Positions 8,934 through 17,464 of a DNA stretch of 54,400 nucleotides are shown piece after piece (positions within the stretch are counted from its first letter, which is position 1; each line of letters starts with the position of its first letter). The DNA lies in contig JACSRJ010000143.1 in the NCBI GenBank assembly GCA_014879835.1, positions 1-54,400 on the forward strand. Reading direction: 5' to 3'. The stretch is from Anaerolinea sp. (lineage in GTDB: Bacteria; Chloroflexota; Anaerolineae; Aggregatilineales; UBA2796). Under the pieces are notes generated by a model that saw only the letters and a list, made by a program, of their open reading frames with translations, was not told the origin of the DNA and did no database searches. A program made the position numbers and the translations under genes.

Positions 8934-9443
8934 TTGAGCTTTGTGATTCCACATCCGGAACGGCCTCACATGCCCGATTATGGCATCTCCTCAAAACACG
9001 AAGGGATGCTCACGTGGGACTGGGTCAATACTCAGCTTGAGAAAGCTCGTAATTATTGGATAGGCTCCACTCGCCCCAATGGCGGGCCACATGTTGCGCC
9101 CGTGTGGGGGGTGTGGCTTGAGGGACGTTTGTATTTTGGTTCTAGTCGAGGATCACGTAAGGGACGCAACCTAATCGCCGATCCTCGGGTCACTGTTCAC
9201 CTTGAAAGCGGCGATGAGGTGGTGATCATTGAAGGGCGGGCAGAGCAGGTTAAAGAGATAGAGCGTCTGCGCCAGATCGGGAAAGTGTATGGGGAAAAGT
9301 ATCCGCCCTTCAACCCTGATCCACTCAATGAACCACAGAATCTCTATATTGGGGTGATCCCGCAGGTGGTATTGGCATGGTTGGAAAAAGACTTTCCCAA
9401 TACGGCCACTCGTTGGAACTTTGAAACATTGGATAAGAAGTAA
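8934..9443 (+). CDS. PNPOx-like (pyridoxamine 5'-phosphate oxidase family) flavoprotein
   Basis: A split-beta-barrel FMN/F420-binding protein of 169 residues. The conserved N-terminal block NYWIGSTRPNGGPHVAPVWGVWLEGRLYFGSSRGSRKGRNLIADPRVTVHLE is characteristic of the PNPOx-like superfamily, including F420-dependent members; substrate and cofactor cannot be fixed from sequence. The start codon is TTG at 8934, supported by AGGAGG at 8923-8928 with a 5-base spacer; an ATG start would lose conserved sequence or lack this signal. Its stop codon abuts the ATG of the Dus gene, so the two are coupled. Confidence 0.85.
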   Translation: MSFVIPHPERPHMPDYGISSKHEGMLTWDWVNTQLEKARNYWIGSTRPNGGPHVAPVWGVWLEGRLYFGSSRGSRKGRNLIADPRVTVHLESGDEVVIIEGRAEQVKEIERLRQIGKVYGEKYPPFNPDPLNEPQNLYIGVIPQVVLAWLEKDFPNTATRWNFETLDKK

Positions 9444-10475
9444 ATGTCGATGATCGCGCCCTCTCCAAAACATCCTCATCCCGCCCTGAAGCCCTTCCAG
9501 ATCGGCCCGGTGCGGGTTGAAACCCCGCTCACCCTCGCCCCGATGGCAGGGCAAACTGCCCATCCCTTTCGGGTGTTGTGTCGCCAGATGGGATCAGTGG
9601 GTTTGGTCTGCACCGAACTGCTTAGCAGTGTGGCCATGCATTATGGGGGCAAACGCAACGAGAGTTACCTTGATTGGACGGCTGCTGAAAGCCCCATTGC
9701 GGTTCAACTTTACGGCAGTAATCCTCAGATGATGGCTGAGGCGGCGCGGATGGTGGTTGATCTGGGTGCGGATATTGTGGATATCAACATGGGCTGTTGG
9801 GTTCCCAAAGTGGCCAAGAGCGGCGCGGGCGCGGCCCTGCTCCGAGATGTATGTACGGCCACTCAGGTGGTGGAAGCGGTGGTGAAGGCAGTCAGCGTCC
9901 CGGTCACGGTCAAGGTGCGCGCTGGTTGGGATGCTCATAACCTGACAGCCGTGCCCTTTGCCCGATCTGCTGAGAATGCTGGGGTGCAGGCGATTGCGGT
10001 TCATGGGCGCACTGCCGCACAGGGCTTCACTGGCAAGGCCAATTGGGATATTATCCGACAGGTCAAGGAGACAGTGCGCATCCCGGTGATCGGCAATGGT
10101 GATGTCTCTACCCCAGAGGACACGGCCCGGATGTTTGAGGAGACTGGTTGTGATGGGGTTATGATCGGACGGGCTGCGCTCGGCAACCCGTGGCTTTTTG
10201 GAAAGATTGCCCACTATCTGCGCACGGGCGAAAGCCTGCCTGACCCAACCCCGGCTGCGATGGCCGCGGCCGCGCTGTTTCATGCCCGCCTTGCAGTGGA
10301 GCGATCCAAGATCGGGGAGCGGCACACCGTCCTTGAACTTCGCGGGCAGCTGACCAAGTATCATCTTGGCACCCGCTATGCCGCCGTGCTGCGTCAGGAG
10401 TTGGTCAAGGTCGAGACTTTGGCCCAAATTGAGGCACTTTATGCGCCTCTGGTCGAGACTGAAGCGGTGGCATGA
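9444..10475 (+). CDS. dusB: tRNA-dihydrouridine synthase (DusB-like)
   Basis: FMN enzyme that reduces uridines in tRNA D-loops. The 343-residue TIM-barrel protein has LAPMAGQTAHPFR at the N-terminus, the catalytic-Cys motif NMGCW with Cys118, KVRAGWD, HGRTAAQGF, IPVIGNGDV and GVMIGRAALGNPWLF for FMN and phosphate binding, and a C-terminal helical tRNA-binding part. The usual Pro after the catalytic Cys is Trp here. The start directly follows the stop of the flavoprotein gene; an ATG two codons later is an alternative. It converges on the LacI-type gene. Confidence 0.92.
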   Translation: MSMIAPSPKHPHPALKPFQIGPVRVETPLTLAPMAGQTAHPFRVLCRQMGSVGLVCTELLSSVAMHYGGKRNESYLDWTAAESPIAVQLYGSNPQMMAEAARMVVDLGADIVDINMGCWVPKVAKSGAGAALLRDVCTATQVVEAVVKAVSVPVTVKVRAGWDAHNLTAVPFARSAENAGVQAIAVHGRTAAQGFTGKANWDIIRQVKETVRIPVIGNGDVSTPEDTARMFEETGCDGVMIGRAALGNPWLFGKIAHYLRTGESLPDPTPAAMAAAALFHARLAVERSKIGERHTVLELRGQLTKYHLGTRYAAVLRQELVKVETLAQIEALYAPLVETEAVA

Positions 10476-10508
10476 TTCCCTCGTTCCGAAGCTGCCTACA
10501 CCTAACTT

Positions 10509-11546
10509 TTAGTCAATGGCACGCACCGATTGGCGCACGATCAGTTGAGTGCTGAGGGCAATGGTGAGGGCCGGCCGCAGCGGATTCTCAGCCCGTTCTC
10601 GAAGTTGACGTACTGCCAGTGCGCCCATCAGGACTTTATCCACGTGCATGGTGGTAAGCGCCGGGATCAGTTCTTGGGCCAGATCAATATCATCAAAGCC
10701 CACCACAGACAGATCATCAGGGACTTTTAAGCCTAAGGTGTAGGCCGCGCTGATCGCACCAGAGGCCGCATTGTCATTACACCCAAAAATCGCGGTGATT
10801 TGGGGAGCACGTCGCAGTAGTTTTAAGGTTGCCTCGTAACCGCCGTCCCGGTTCAAGCTCGAATCTTCAATGTAAATGTCATTGATCCCATTCTCCTTAA
10901 GGGCGCGGGTATACCCCTTACGCCGCTCCCGGATACTAGGATAGGAGTCAGCAGTACTGCCTACCAACCCAATATGGCGATGCCCCTGACTGATTAAATA
11001 CTCAACGGCGGTTTGGGCACTGTTGACATTGTCAGTCACGATGCTGTCAAAATTCTGCCCCGGTGCGTAAGCATCCACCAATACGATAGCCTGACTGCTC
11101 TTACGGCTGATCTCCGCGATGGTGGCTTCGAGAAAGGTGCCTACAATGATTAACCCATCAAGACGCTGATCAGAGAGCATGGGCGGCCACGAGAGTGCCC
11201 GATTGTCACTGTCCGTCTCGAGATGGGCATACATGAGCGTGATATTTTGACGTTGGCACTCACGCTCCACCCCCGCAAGGATGTAAGAATAAAAGGGGTT
11301 AAAGGCAGAGTGCCCTCCATCGTCAGACTTCATCAACAAGCCAATGGTGGAGAGGTTGACCACGGCCGGAAGCTGCACCCGCGTCTGGGGTTGGTATCCC
11401 AAGGCCGCCGCTGCTTCTAAGACTTTTGCCCGCGTCTCTGGAAGAACATTGGGCTTGTTGCTCAGCGCCTGCGAAGCCGTGCCCAAAGATACCCCTGCTA
11501 ATTGGGCAACCGCCCGCAGAGTCGGTTTTTCACTCACAACTGCCAT
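10509..11546 (-). CDS. LacI family transcriptional regulator
   Basis: A 345-residue repressor with a LacI helix-turn-helix at about 8-30 (TLRAVAQLAGVSLGTASQALSNKPNVLPETRAKV), the hinge helix ending LGYQPQ, and a periplasmic-binding-protein-like sugar-sensing domain (GCNDNAASGAI, SVVGFDDIDLA). It is divergent from the sugar ABC transporter genes across a 416-base gap holding a consensus promoter and repeated TGTTCA half-sites, so it is inferred to control that locus and to be released by the imported sugar or a breakdown product. GGGAGAGG lies just before the ATG. Confidence 0.93.
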   Translation of the reverse strand: MAVVSEKPTLRAVAQLAGVSLGTASQALSNKPNVLPETRAKVLEAAAALGYQPQTRVQLPAVVNLSTIGLLMKSDDGGHSAFNPFYSYILAGVERECQRQNITLMYAHLETDSDNRALSWPPMLSDQRLDGLIIVGTFLEATIAEISRKSSQAIVLVDAYAPGQNFDSIVTDNVNSAQTAVEYLISQGHRHIGLVGSTADSYPSIRERRKGYTRALKENGINDIYIEDSSLNRDGGYEATLKLLRRAPQITAIFGCNDNAASGAISAAYTLGLKVPDDLSVVGFDDIDLAQELIPALTTMHVDKVLMGALAVRQLRERAENPLRPALTIALSTQLIVRQSVRAID

Positions 11547-11867
11547 CCTCTCCCTTTAGATCAGTGAAAGCATCACGATCTTTAAGGATAATGCCTCACT
11601 ACCTACTTGCCAATACCCGGAAGTTTCAACCCAAAACCGTTCAATATTCACTAAACAATTTCATTCTATGATCCTCCATTATTTCCGTCAATCTGTTCTA
11701 GTAGCTCCCATTGCATATCTTGTTCACTCTTTTTCAAGGCCATTTTGAGGAGCTTATCCAGACTGCGTTGTGTCCCATAAAAATTGGGCTAAATGTTTTC
11801 GTGATGGGTCAAAAAACATCCAACAAAAACGGGACAGCCGTCCCATTTGAAGCCCTTTGAGATTATC
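11547..11867. other. Intergenic region between lacI-type gene and transporter operon
   Basis: AT-rich, with no open reading frame that looks real. It contains GGGAC-AGCC-GTCCC (11831-11844), a short inverted repeat 24 bases before the -35 box of the transporter promoter, which could be an operator. I cannot identify the promoter of the repressor gene with confidence. Confidence 0.5.
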
Positions 11868-11896
11868 TTGACAAGTGATAATGTTCATCATATACT
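11868..11896 (+). promoter_or_regulatory. Consensus sigma-70 promoter of the sugar locus
   Basis: TTGACA (11868-11873) and TATACT (11891-11896) with a 17-base spacer. Transcription should start near 11903, leaving a leader of about 60 bases that contains further TGTTCA copies. A promoter this strong normally needs a repressor, in keeping with the divergent LacI-type gene. Confidence 0.75.
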
Positions 11897-11949
11897 GGTC
11901 TTGTTCATTGATCAAGATTTATTGTTCAATGGATGTTCAAAACGAACAA
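11882..11949 (+). promoter_or_regulatory. Phased TGTTCA half-sites, likely operator region
   Basis: TGTTCA occurs at 11882, 11902, 11923 and 11934, with steps of 20, 21 and 11 bases, close to whole helical turns. The last copy forms a perfect inverted repeat TGTTC-AAAAC-GAACA (11934-11948), and a TTGATCAA palindrome lies at 11908-11915. The sites overlap the spacer and initial transcribed region of the promoter, where a bound repressor would block initiation or escape. Confidence 0.5.
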
Positions 11950-11962
11950 GGGAGAGCAAATA

Positions 11963-13210
11963 ATGAAACGGCTATTTGTTTTTGCGGTGATTTTCACCTT
12001 GGCCTTTGGCGCTTTGGCAGCCATGCCCACCCGCGCCGCGACCACCATCACAGTGTGGACGACAGGCTCTGAAGATGATGCGCTTATTTTCAAGGCTGCC
12101 GCTGACCTTTGGGCAGCCAAGACCGGTAATGAAGTGAAGGTTGAGGCGGTAAGTTGGAACGATACCTACGCCAAGAATCTCGCTGCTGTGACCAGCGGTC
12201 AGGGCCCAGACATCTTCACTGGTGGGCTATCTTACGGGATCGACTTTGGCTCTAAGGGGGGGTTGGTCAATCTGGGTGAGAAATTTGCCGATGACATCAA
12301 GTCAATGCGGGAAGTTACTTATCAGGGCGTGTGGCCCTCGATTGTGAACACCGCTGGCGAAGTCTTTGCGGTACCTTATGACCTGACCGTGTACCTGATG
12401 TACTTCCGTCCTGATCTGCTCAAAGAAGCAGGGGTAGAGGCTGCTCCCAAGACTTGGGAAGAGCTGACTGAGGCGATCAAGATGGTTCAGGCGAAGACCG
12501 AAGGCAGCGCTTTTGCGATGCAGTGGGGGAATGCCCAGTGGTTGTACTTCGCCAACTATCTGTATCAAGCGGGCGGAGACTTTTATACCCCAGACTGCTC
12601 CGAAGTGACCATTAACAGTGAAGCGGGTGTGACCGCCCTTGAGTTTATGGCGAGTCTGTACCAAGAATACGGATCACCCACCGATGGTTGGCCCGATCTG
12701 GAAAACGGTCTGGTGACGGGTCAGTATCCTTTTGGGGCGACCGGAAACTGGCTCGTGGGCAGCCTTGATGTGGGCAAACCTGAGATCGCAGGCAAGTGGG
12801 AAATCGCGCCTCTGCCCGCAGGGCCCTCAGGCAAAAGCACTGTCTTTTTGGGCGGGCGCGTGATGGGGATCATGTCCTTCTCCCAGAACGTTGATCTGGC
12901 ATGGGATTTGATCAAGTTCCTCTATACCGAAGAGGGCGCATCGGCGATGCTGAGTAAGGCCACCGAAAAGAGTGCAATCTTCTTCCCACCAGTGACAGCC
13001 TACTATGACCTGCTCAAAGTTGATGCAGCCAAGTTAGAAGCGATCAAGACCCAGTTGAACGACGCCAAGGGCCCGCCCAACTGCCCCGGATGGGAAGAAG
13101 GCGCGAACGAGGTGCAGCGTCTGCTGGATACGGTGCTGCTGAAGGACGCGGATGCTCAGGAAGCGCTGGATGCTGCGGCCGCAGAGCTGGAACGTCTGCT
13201 GAACGAGTAA
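11963..13210 (+). CDS. Sugar ABC transporter substrate-binding protein (CUT1 type)
   Basis: Extracytoplasmic protein that captures a sugar or oligosaccharide and delivers it to the two permeases encoded next. The 415-residue protein starts MKRLFVFAVIFTLAFGALAA, a typical signal peptide with likely cleavage after a TRAA stretch, followed by TTITVWTTGSEDDALIFKAAADLWAA, the type I solute-binding domain of the extracellular_solute-binding family 1. No lipobox Cys is present. The ATG at 11963 has GGGAG about 8 bases upstream; an in-frame ATG at 11933 lies within the operator region and is unlikely. The ligand is not readable, but neighbouring hydrolases suggest a beta-linked plant or microbial oligosaccharide. 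Confidence 0.93.
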   Translation: MKRLFVFAVIFTLAFGALAAMPTRAATTITVWTTGSEDDALIFKAAADLWAAKTGNEVKVEAVSWNDTYAKNLAAVTSGQGPDIFTGGLSYGIDFGSKGGLVNLGEKFADDIKSMREVTYQGVWPSIVNTAGEVFAVPYDLTVYLMYFRPDLLKEAGVEAAPKTWEELTEAIKMVQAKTEGSAFAMQWGNAQWLYFANYLYQAGGDFYTPDCSEVTINSEAGVTALEFMASLYQEYGSPTDGWPDLENGLVTGQYPFGATGNWLVGSLDVGKPEIAGKWEIAPLPAGPSGKSTVFLGGRVMGIMSFSQNVDLAWDLIKFLYTEEGASAMLSKATEKSAIFFPPVTAYYDLLKVDAAKLEAIKTQLNDAKGPPNCPGWEEGANEVQRLLDTVLLKDADAQEALDAAAAELERLLNE

Positions 13211-13238
13211 GCCAACTTTCACCCGCGCACACCGAACA

Positions 13239-13261
13239 GGGAGGGGAAATTAACCCCTCCC
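13239..13261 (+). terminator. Attenuating hairpin after the binding-protein gene
   Basis: GGGAGGGG (13239-13246) pairs perfectly with CCCCTCCC (13254-13261) around a 7-base loop. Only a short T-run follows, so termination is probably partial. Such a hairpin commonly gives more binding protein than permease. Confidence 0.6.
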
Positions 13262-13332
13262 CTTTGCACGCTGTAAAGCGCCCGTCAAATGTTTTTTGAA
13301 AGCATTGTTTTGCCCCGCAGGGAAGAGATGGT

Positions 13333-14514
13333 ATGACTTCACTAACCGCTTCTCAGCTTGACGTATCCTCAGCTCAGGCAACAGCCAAAGGGGGAACCCT
13401 CTTTCATCAGATATGGAAGCGGCGTACTTCCTACTTTCTGCTTACTCCCTTTCTGGTGTTGTTCCTGATCTTTGTCGTTTTCCCCATTGGGGCTTCTGCC
13501 TACCTAAGCCTGACCGAGTTTAAGGGCACTAAACCGCCCGTCTACAAGGGCTTTGACGAGAACTTCGGGGCTTTGCTGGCCCTTGATCTGAAAGAACTGA
13601 CGCTCGCAGTGGACAAAACAACTGGAGAACAGCTTTACCGCTGCGACCGGAAAAATATCCCTCAATCACAGGTGGCGGCCGCCAAAGAAGCAGGTCAAAC
13701 CTGTGAGATTGCCTACAGCCGTCCCGCCGAAGTTCTGAACAAAGGGTTCCGCGAACTAGGTCAGTTTAATTTATTGGGCAAACGATTTACCCTCGGCGTA
13801 TCCGATGCACGTTTCTGGACAGCACTTTGGAACACCCTCCGCTATTCGTTGATCGTGGTACCTTTGGGGATCATCTTCGGATTGGGGCTGGCACTTGCTT
13901 TGCAGCGGCAGAGCAGTGTCAACTATGTCTTACGCACGATCTTTTTCCTGCCTTCGGTGACCTCAACTATCGCCATCGCTACTATCTGGCGTTATATCTT
14001 CAGCAGTGAAAACTATGGGCTGATCAATGGGGTGCTGACCCAACTGGGGATCGCGCCCATCACTTTCCTCGCCAACCCCGACTGGACGATGCCCGTTCTT
14101 GTGCTCATGGCCTTGTGGGGCGGGATGGGCTACAACATGATCCTCTTTTTGGCTGGTTTGCAGAGTATCTCCGCCGAACTATACGAGGCCGCAGCCATCG
14201 ACGGCGCAAGCCAACGTCAGCGTTTGTGGCAGATCACCATCCCGATGCTGCGCCCCACTCTCCTGTACGTTTTGGTGACAGGCACCATCAGCGCGATGCA
14301 GATCTTCGACGCGGTTTATGTGGTCTTGGGCAGTGTAGAGCGTATTGGCGGGGTATTGGACTCCGGGCTGACAGTCGTCCCGTACCTGTATGACACTGGT
14401 TTTGCCAACTTCAAACTGGGCTATGCGGCGGCTATCGCTTGGGTGTTGTTCATGATCATCTTCGGCTTGACCGTTCTCAACCTGCGCCTTGGGCGTGTCA
14501 ACGAACCCGTATAA
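13333..14514 (+). CDS. Sugar ABC transporter permease (MalF/UgpA-like)
   Basis: Inner-membrane channel subunit of the CUT1 transporter. The 393-residue protein has a first membrane segment at about 36-58, then an unusually long outside loop of roughly 100 residues (KGTKPPVYKG to NLLGKRFTLG) with two Cys, then five more membrane segments. The EAA loop that docks on the ATPase is present as EAAAIDGASQRQRLWQITIPML. Its 12-base gap to the second permease indicates one transcript. No ATPase gene is in the locus. Confidence 0.93.
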   Translation: MTSLTASQLDVSSAQATAKGGTLFHQIWKRRTSYFLLTPFLVLFLIFVVFPIGASAYLSLTEFKGTKPPVYKGFDENFGALLALDLKELTLAVDKTTGEQLYRCDRKNIPQSQVAAAKEAGQTCEIAYSRPAEVLNKGFRELGQFNLLGKRFTLGVSDARFWTALWNTLRYSLIVVPLGIIFGLGLALALQRQSSVNYVLRTIFFLPSVTSTIAIATIWRYIFSSENYGLINGVLTQLGIAPITFLANPDWTMPVLVLMALWGGMGYNMILFLAGLQSISAELYEAAAIDGASQRQRLWQITIPMLRPTLLYVLVTGTISAMQIFDAVYVVLGSVERIGGVLDSGLTVVPYLYDTGFANFKLGYAAAIAWVLFMIIFGLTVLNLRLGRVNEPV

Positions 14515-14525
14515 GGAATAATCTG

Positions 14526-15425
14526 ATGGTTGGAGAAAATGCGCTTCGTGCTCGTCTAAACCGGAATTTGATCTACATTCCCGTGGTGGCACTGGCCCTC
14601 GTGATGCTGCTGCCTTATTACTGGATGGCTATTGGCGCGTTCAAGCCAATCCCCGAACTCTCGCGCACCCCTCCTTCATTTTTTGTGGAAAACCCCACCT
14701 TTAATAATTTTTATGACGAGCTTGGGGGCAAGGGGCTGCCGGAGCATGTAGAGGGGATTTTCCAGCGCTTTCAGGATACTTCCGGAGGGTTCGCCCGATA
14801 CTACCTGAACAGCATCTTCGTGACCGTTTCGGTCACCATTGGGTCGCTGATCCTCGCATCTTTGGCAGCGTATATTCTGGCCAAACACCGATTTCCGGGG
14901 CGTAATATCTTCTTTATGCTCTTTGTGGCCTCAATGATGGTGCCATGGCAGGTGACTATCATCCCCGGTTTTTTGATGATGAAGGAGTTCAACTGGATCA
15001 ACACCTTCACGGCGCTGATCATCCCTGCGCTGCCCAAAGCCTTTGTGGTCTTTTTCCTGCGCCAGTATATGATCTCGCTGCCTGATGAACTGCTTGACGC
15101 GGCCCGCATTGACGGTGCGGGTGAGTTCCGAATCTGGTGGCGCATCATCCTACCGTTGGTGCGTCCAGCCCTGACGGCGATGAGCATCTTTGTGCTGCTT
15201 GGTGAGTGGAACAACTTCATGTGGTCCCTGATCGTGATGCAGTCCTCTGAAAACCGAACCCTGCCACTGGCCCTCTCGCTCTTAAGTTCTACCTTTAACG
15301 GGGCAAATACCATGGGGGTTCTGATGGCGGCTGCGCTCTTGGTCTCACTGCCGACGCTGGTTTTGTTCCTGATCTTCCAAAAGCAGTTCATCCGGGGGAT
15401 TGCGCTCACAGGGATCAAAGGCTGA
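14526..15425 (+). CDS. Sugar ABC transporter permease (MalG/UgpE-like)
   Basis: Second channel subunit, 299 residues with about six membrane segments and the EAA loop in the form DAARIDGAGEFRIWWRIILPLVRPAL. A short insertion (GGKGLPEHVEGIFQRFQDTSG) sits between the first and second segments, outside the membrane. ATG 14526 has AAGGA 8 bases upstream; a longer in-frame start at 14439 would overlap the first permease and is not supported. The next gene starts one base after its stop. Confidence 0.93.
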   Translation: MVGENALRARLNRNLIYIPVVALALVMLLPYYWMAIGAFKPIPELSRTPPSFFVENPTFNNFYDELGGKGLPEHVEGIFQRFQDTSGGFARYYLNSIFVTVSVTIGSLILASLAAYILAKHRFPGRNIFFMLFVASMMVPWQVTIIPGFLMMKEFNWINTFTALIIPALPKAFVVFFLRQYMISLPDELLDAARIDGAGEFRIWWRIILPLVRPALTAMSIFVLLGEWNNFMWSLIVMQSSENRTLPLALSLLSSTFNGANTMGVLMAAALLVSLPTLVLFLIFQKQFIRGIALTGIKG

Positions 15426-15426
15426 G

Positions 15427-17448
15427 ATGTACAGGAACTACTTTCAGACGCCGATTCTGGGCTTCTACTACTATCCCCGTCCTCAAAAGTGGACGGACGC
15501 CCTCATCGGGGCTGACCTGCACGAATTGGCCAAAGCGGGTATTCGACAGGTCTGGCTTTTTTACGACCCTTATTATGATCTGGAAGCTGGGGAACGACTC
15601 CGTTGGCTGATGGATGAGTGCCAACGACTGGGTTTAACAGTTGTTCCCTGTCTGGGGCAGTTTCTCCAGTTGGAGACGCACCCCGAAGTGAAAATCGTGA
15701 ATGGAGATGGCTCCACTTCCGACGATCCTCGTTATTGGAATATGGGCTGCTTCCGTCATCCGAAGGTCTTTGAGCTGGCGGTGGAACGTTCCACCCGTTT
15801 CTTCCGTGAGTTCAGTGATCATCCCGCCCTGTATCGATGGGATGGGATACCTGCCATGAATTTTGTCCACGAGGCGTACTACCGCAACAGTGTACCAGAA
15901 TTTGGCGGCGAAGCCATGAAGCCGAACTGCTACTGTGAACACTGCCGCGAGGCGTTCCGCCGTTATCTAGGCGCACGGGGACTCGATCCCACGCCAGAGC
16001 CGCCCCGCGATCCGGCTGATCCAGTCTTGTGGCAGCATTGGATCAACTGCCATGCAGAGGCAATCCCGGAGTTTCTGGCGCGCCTGATTGCGGCCACCAA
16101 GGCGGTTACCCCACTGTGGGCAACCCACGAATGTAACGACTTCTATCCCGCTTCGTGGCAGTGTGTCTATACAGGCAACGACTTCTGGCGCATGGCTCCG
16201 GTTCTGGATTTTGGTCATGAGGATATGTACCCGCTGGAGTTTGATCACCGTTACCAGTGTTATGTGTACAACTACACCAAAGACGTGCTGCGCAGCGCCA
16301 TCGGCTTTGACAAGCTGATCACCGCCAATGGGCAGGCATTTAACTCGTGGTTAGGGTATCGGCTGCCCGAAAACAGCATGAGCGAACAAATCTATTCGTG
16401 CATCGCACATGGCGCCTTAGGGTTGGTATGGTGGGGGGAGTTTCCGGGTGAAGACCCGGATCAACGCTACCATATGCTGCGCAAGACAACCGAACCCAAT
16501 GCCCAGTATGAAACTTTGGTCAGGCAGTTGGAAGGGCTTCAGCCTGAACCTGCATCCATCGCACTGCTCTATTCATGGACAACCATGAGTCAGGCGCGCA
16601 CCGACGATCACACCTATGACACCCTGCTCACCTACCAGATGCTCTCTCAAAGTGGCTACAGGGTAGATATTCTCTCCGAAGGACAGGTCGAAGCCGGGGT
16701 ACTAAAAGCACGGAACTACCGCGCCTTCGGGGTAATGGGTGCTTCGGCTTTGCCACCGGGGGTAAGGCTCGCAGTGGATCAGTTTGTGCGTGATGGTGGT
16801 CTGCTGCTGACCGATTACGCAGTGCCCCTTGATACTGCGGATAGCCCTTTTACCGCGCTTTACCCCGGTTGGCACAGCCGCAGCGGAGAAACACCCCGCG
16901 CTTACACCCTATCCGAAGGGATTCCAGTGGCGGTGCAGCTCAAGGGCATGAGGTTGATCCTGCCCAAAGGGGCTGAGATTTTAGGTGCTTTTGAGGACGG
17001 ATCACCTGCGCTTTGCCGTATCAAACAGAGTCAAGGGCAAATCATTCTCGTGGGGAGTTATTTGGGGTGGGATTACACCAATTACCCCGGCTACTACGAT
17101 CTTTCGGCGATGTTTCCATTTCACATCCGACGCGACGCGGCCCTGAGGGTATGGTTAGCTCAAACCCTTAGTGCATCCGGGATCAGCCCTCGAATCGCCT
17201 CAACCCATGCCGATGTGGAAACGGCTTTGTGGTGGAGCGCTGATCAAAGGAAGGCTTTGTTAGTGGTCATCAATCACCTTCAGCAGACCGTCCAGACGGA
17301 AGTGGAAATGATCACAGAGTCCTACACTAACTTGCGTGAGGCGCTGACGGGTAAGTCTCTCAGCCCGAAAGTGCAGATGGGCAAAGTATCGTTCCCGGTT
17401 CAGCTTGCCCCCCTCGAAGGACGGGCTTTTTGGGCTGAAACCCTTTAA
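15427..17448 (+). CDS. Putative glycoside hydrolase, GH42-like clan GH-A, cytoplasmic
   Basis: A 673-residue protein without signal peptide, so it should act on imported sugar. The N-terminal part (about 1-360) reads as a TIM barrel: FYYYPRPQKWTD, AGIRQVWLFYDPYYD, GLTVVPCLGQF, MNFVHEAYY, HGALGLVWWGEF. A CYCEHC motif resembles the metal-binding Cys cluster region of GH42 enzymes. The middle (about 375-570) looks like a glutamine-amidotransferase-like fold (VDILSEGQV, FVRDGGLLLTDYAV, ILVGSYLGWDYTNYP), the beta-galactosidase trimerisation domain. Glu149 in the NFVHEAYY stretch is my candidate acid/base; the nucleophile is unclear. A remote or new subfamily is possible. AAAGG precedes ATG 15427. 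Confidence 0.72.
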   Translation: MYRNYFQTPILGFYYYPRPQKWTDALIGADLHELAKAGIRQVWLFYDPYYDLEAGERLRWLMDECQRLGLTVVPCLGQFLQLETHPEVKIVNGDGSTSDDPRYWNMGCFRHPKVFELAVERSTRFFREFSDHPALYRWDGIPAMNFVHEAYYRNSVPEFGGEAMKPNCYCEHCREAFRRYLGARGLDPTPEPPRDPADPVLWQHWINCHAEAIPEFLARLIAATKAVTPLWATHECNDFYPASWQCVYTGNDFWRMAPVLDFGHEDMYPLEFDHRYQCYVYNYTKDVLRSAIGFDKLITANGQAFNSWLGYRLPENSMSEQIYSCIAHGALGLVWWGEFPGEDPDQRYHMLRKTTEPNAQYETLVRQLEGLQPEPASIALLYSWTTMSQARTDDHTYDTLLTYQMLSQSGYRVDILSEGQVEAGVLKARNYRAFGVMGASALPPGVRLAVDQFVRDGGLLLTDYAVPLDTADSPFTALYPGWHSRSGETPRAYTLSEGIPVAVQLKGMRLILPKGAEILGAFEDGSPALCRIKQSQGQIILVGSYLGWDYTNYPGYYDLSAMFPFHIRRDAALRVWLAQTLSASGISPRIASTHADVETALWWSADQRKALLVVINHLQQTVQTEVEMITESYTNLREALTGKSLSPKVQMGKVSFPVQLAPLEGRAFWAETL

Positions 17449-17464
17449 GAAGGAGCAGAAAAGA

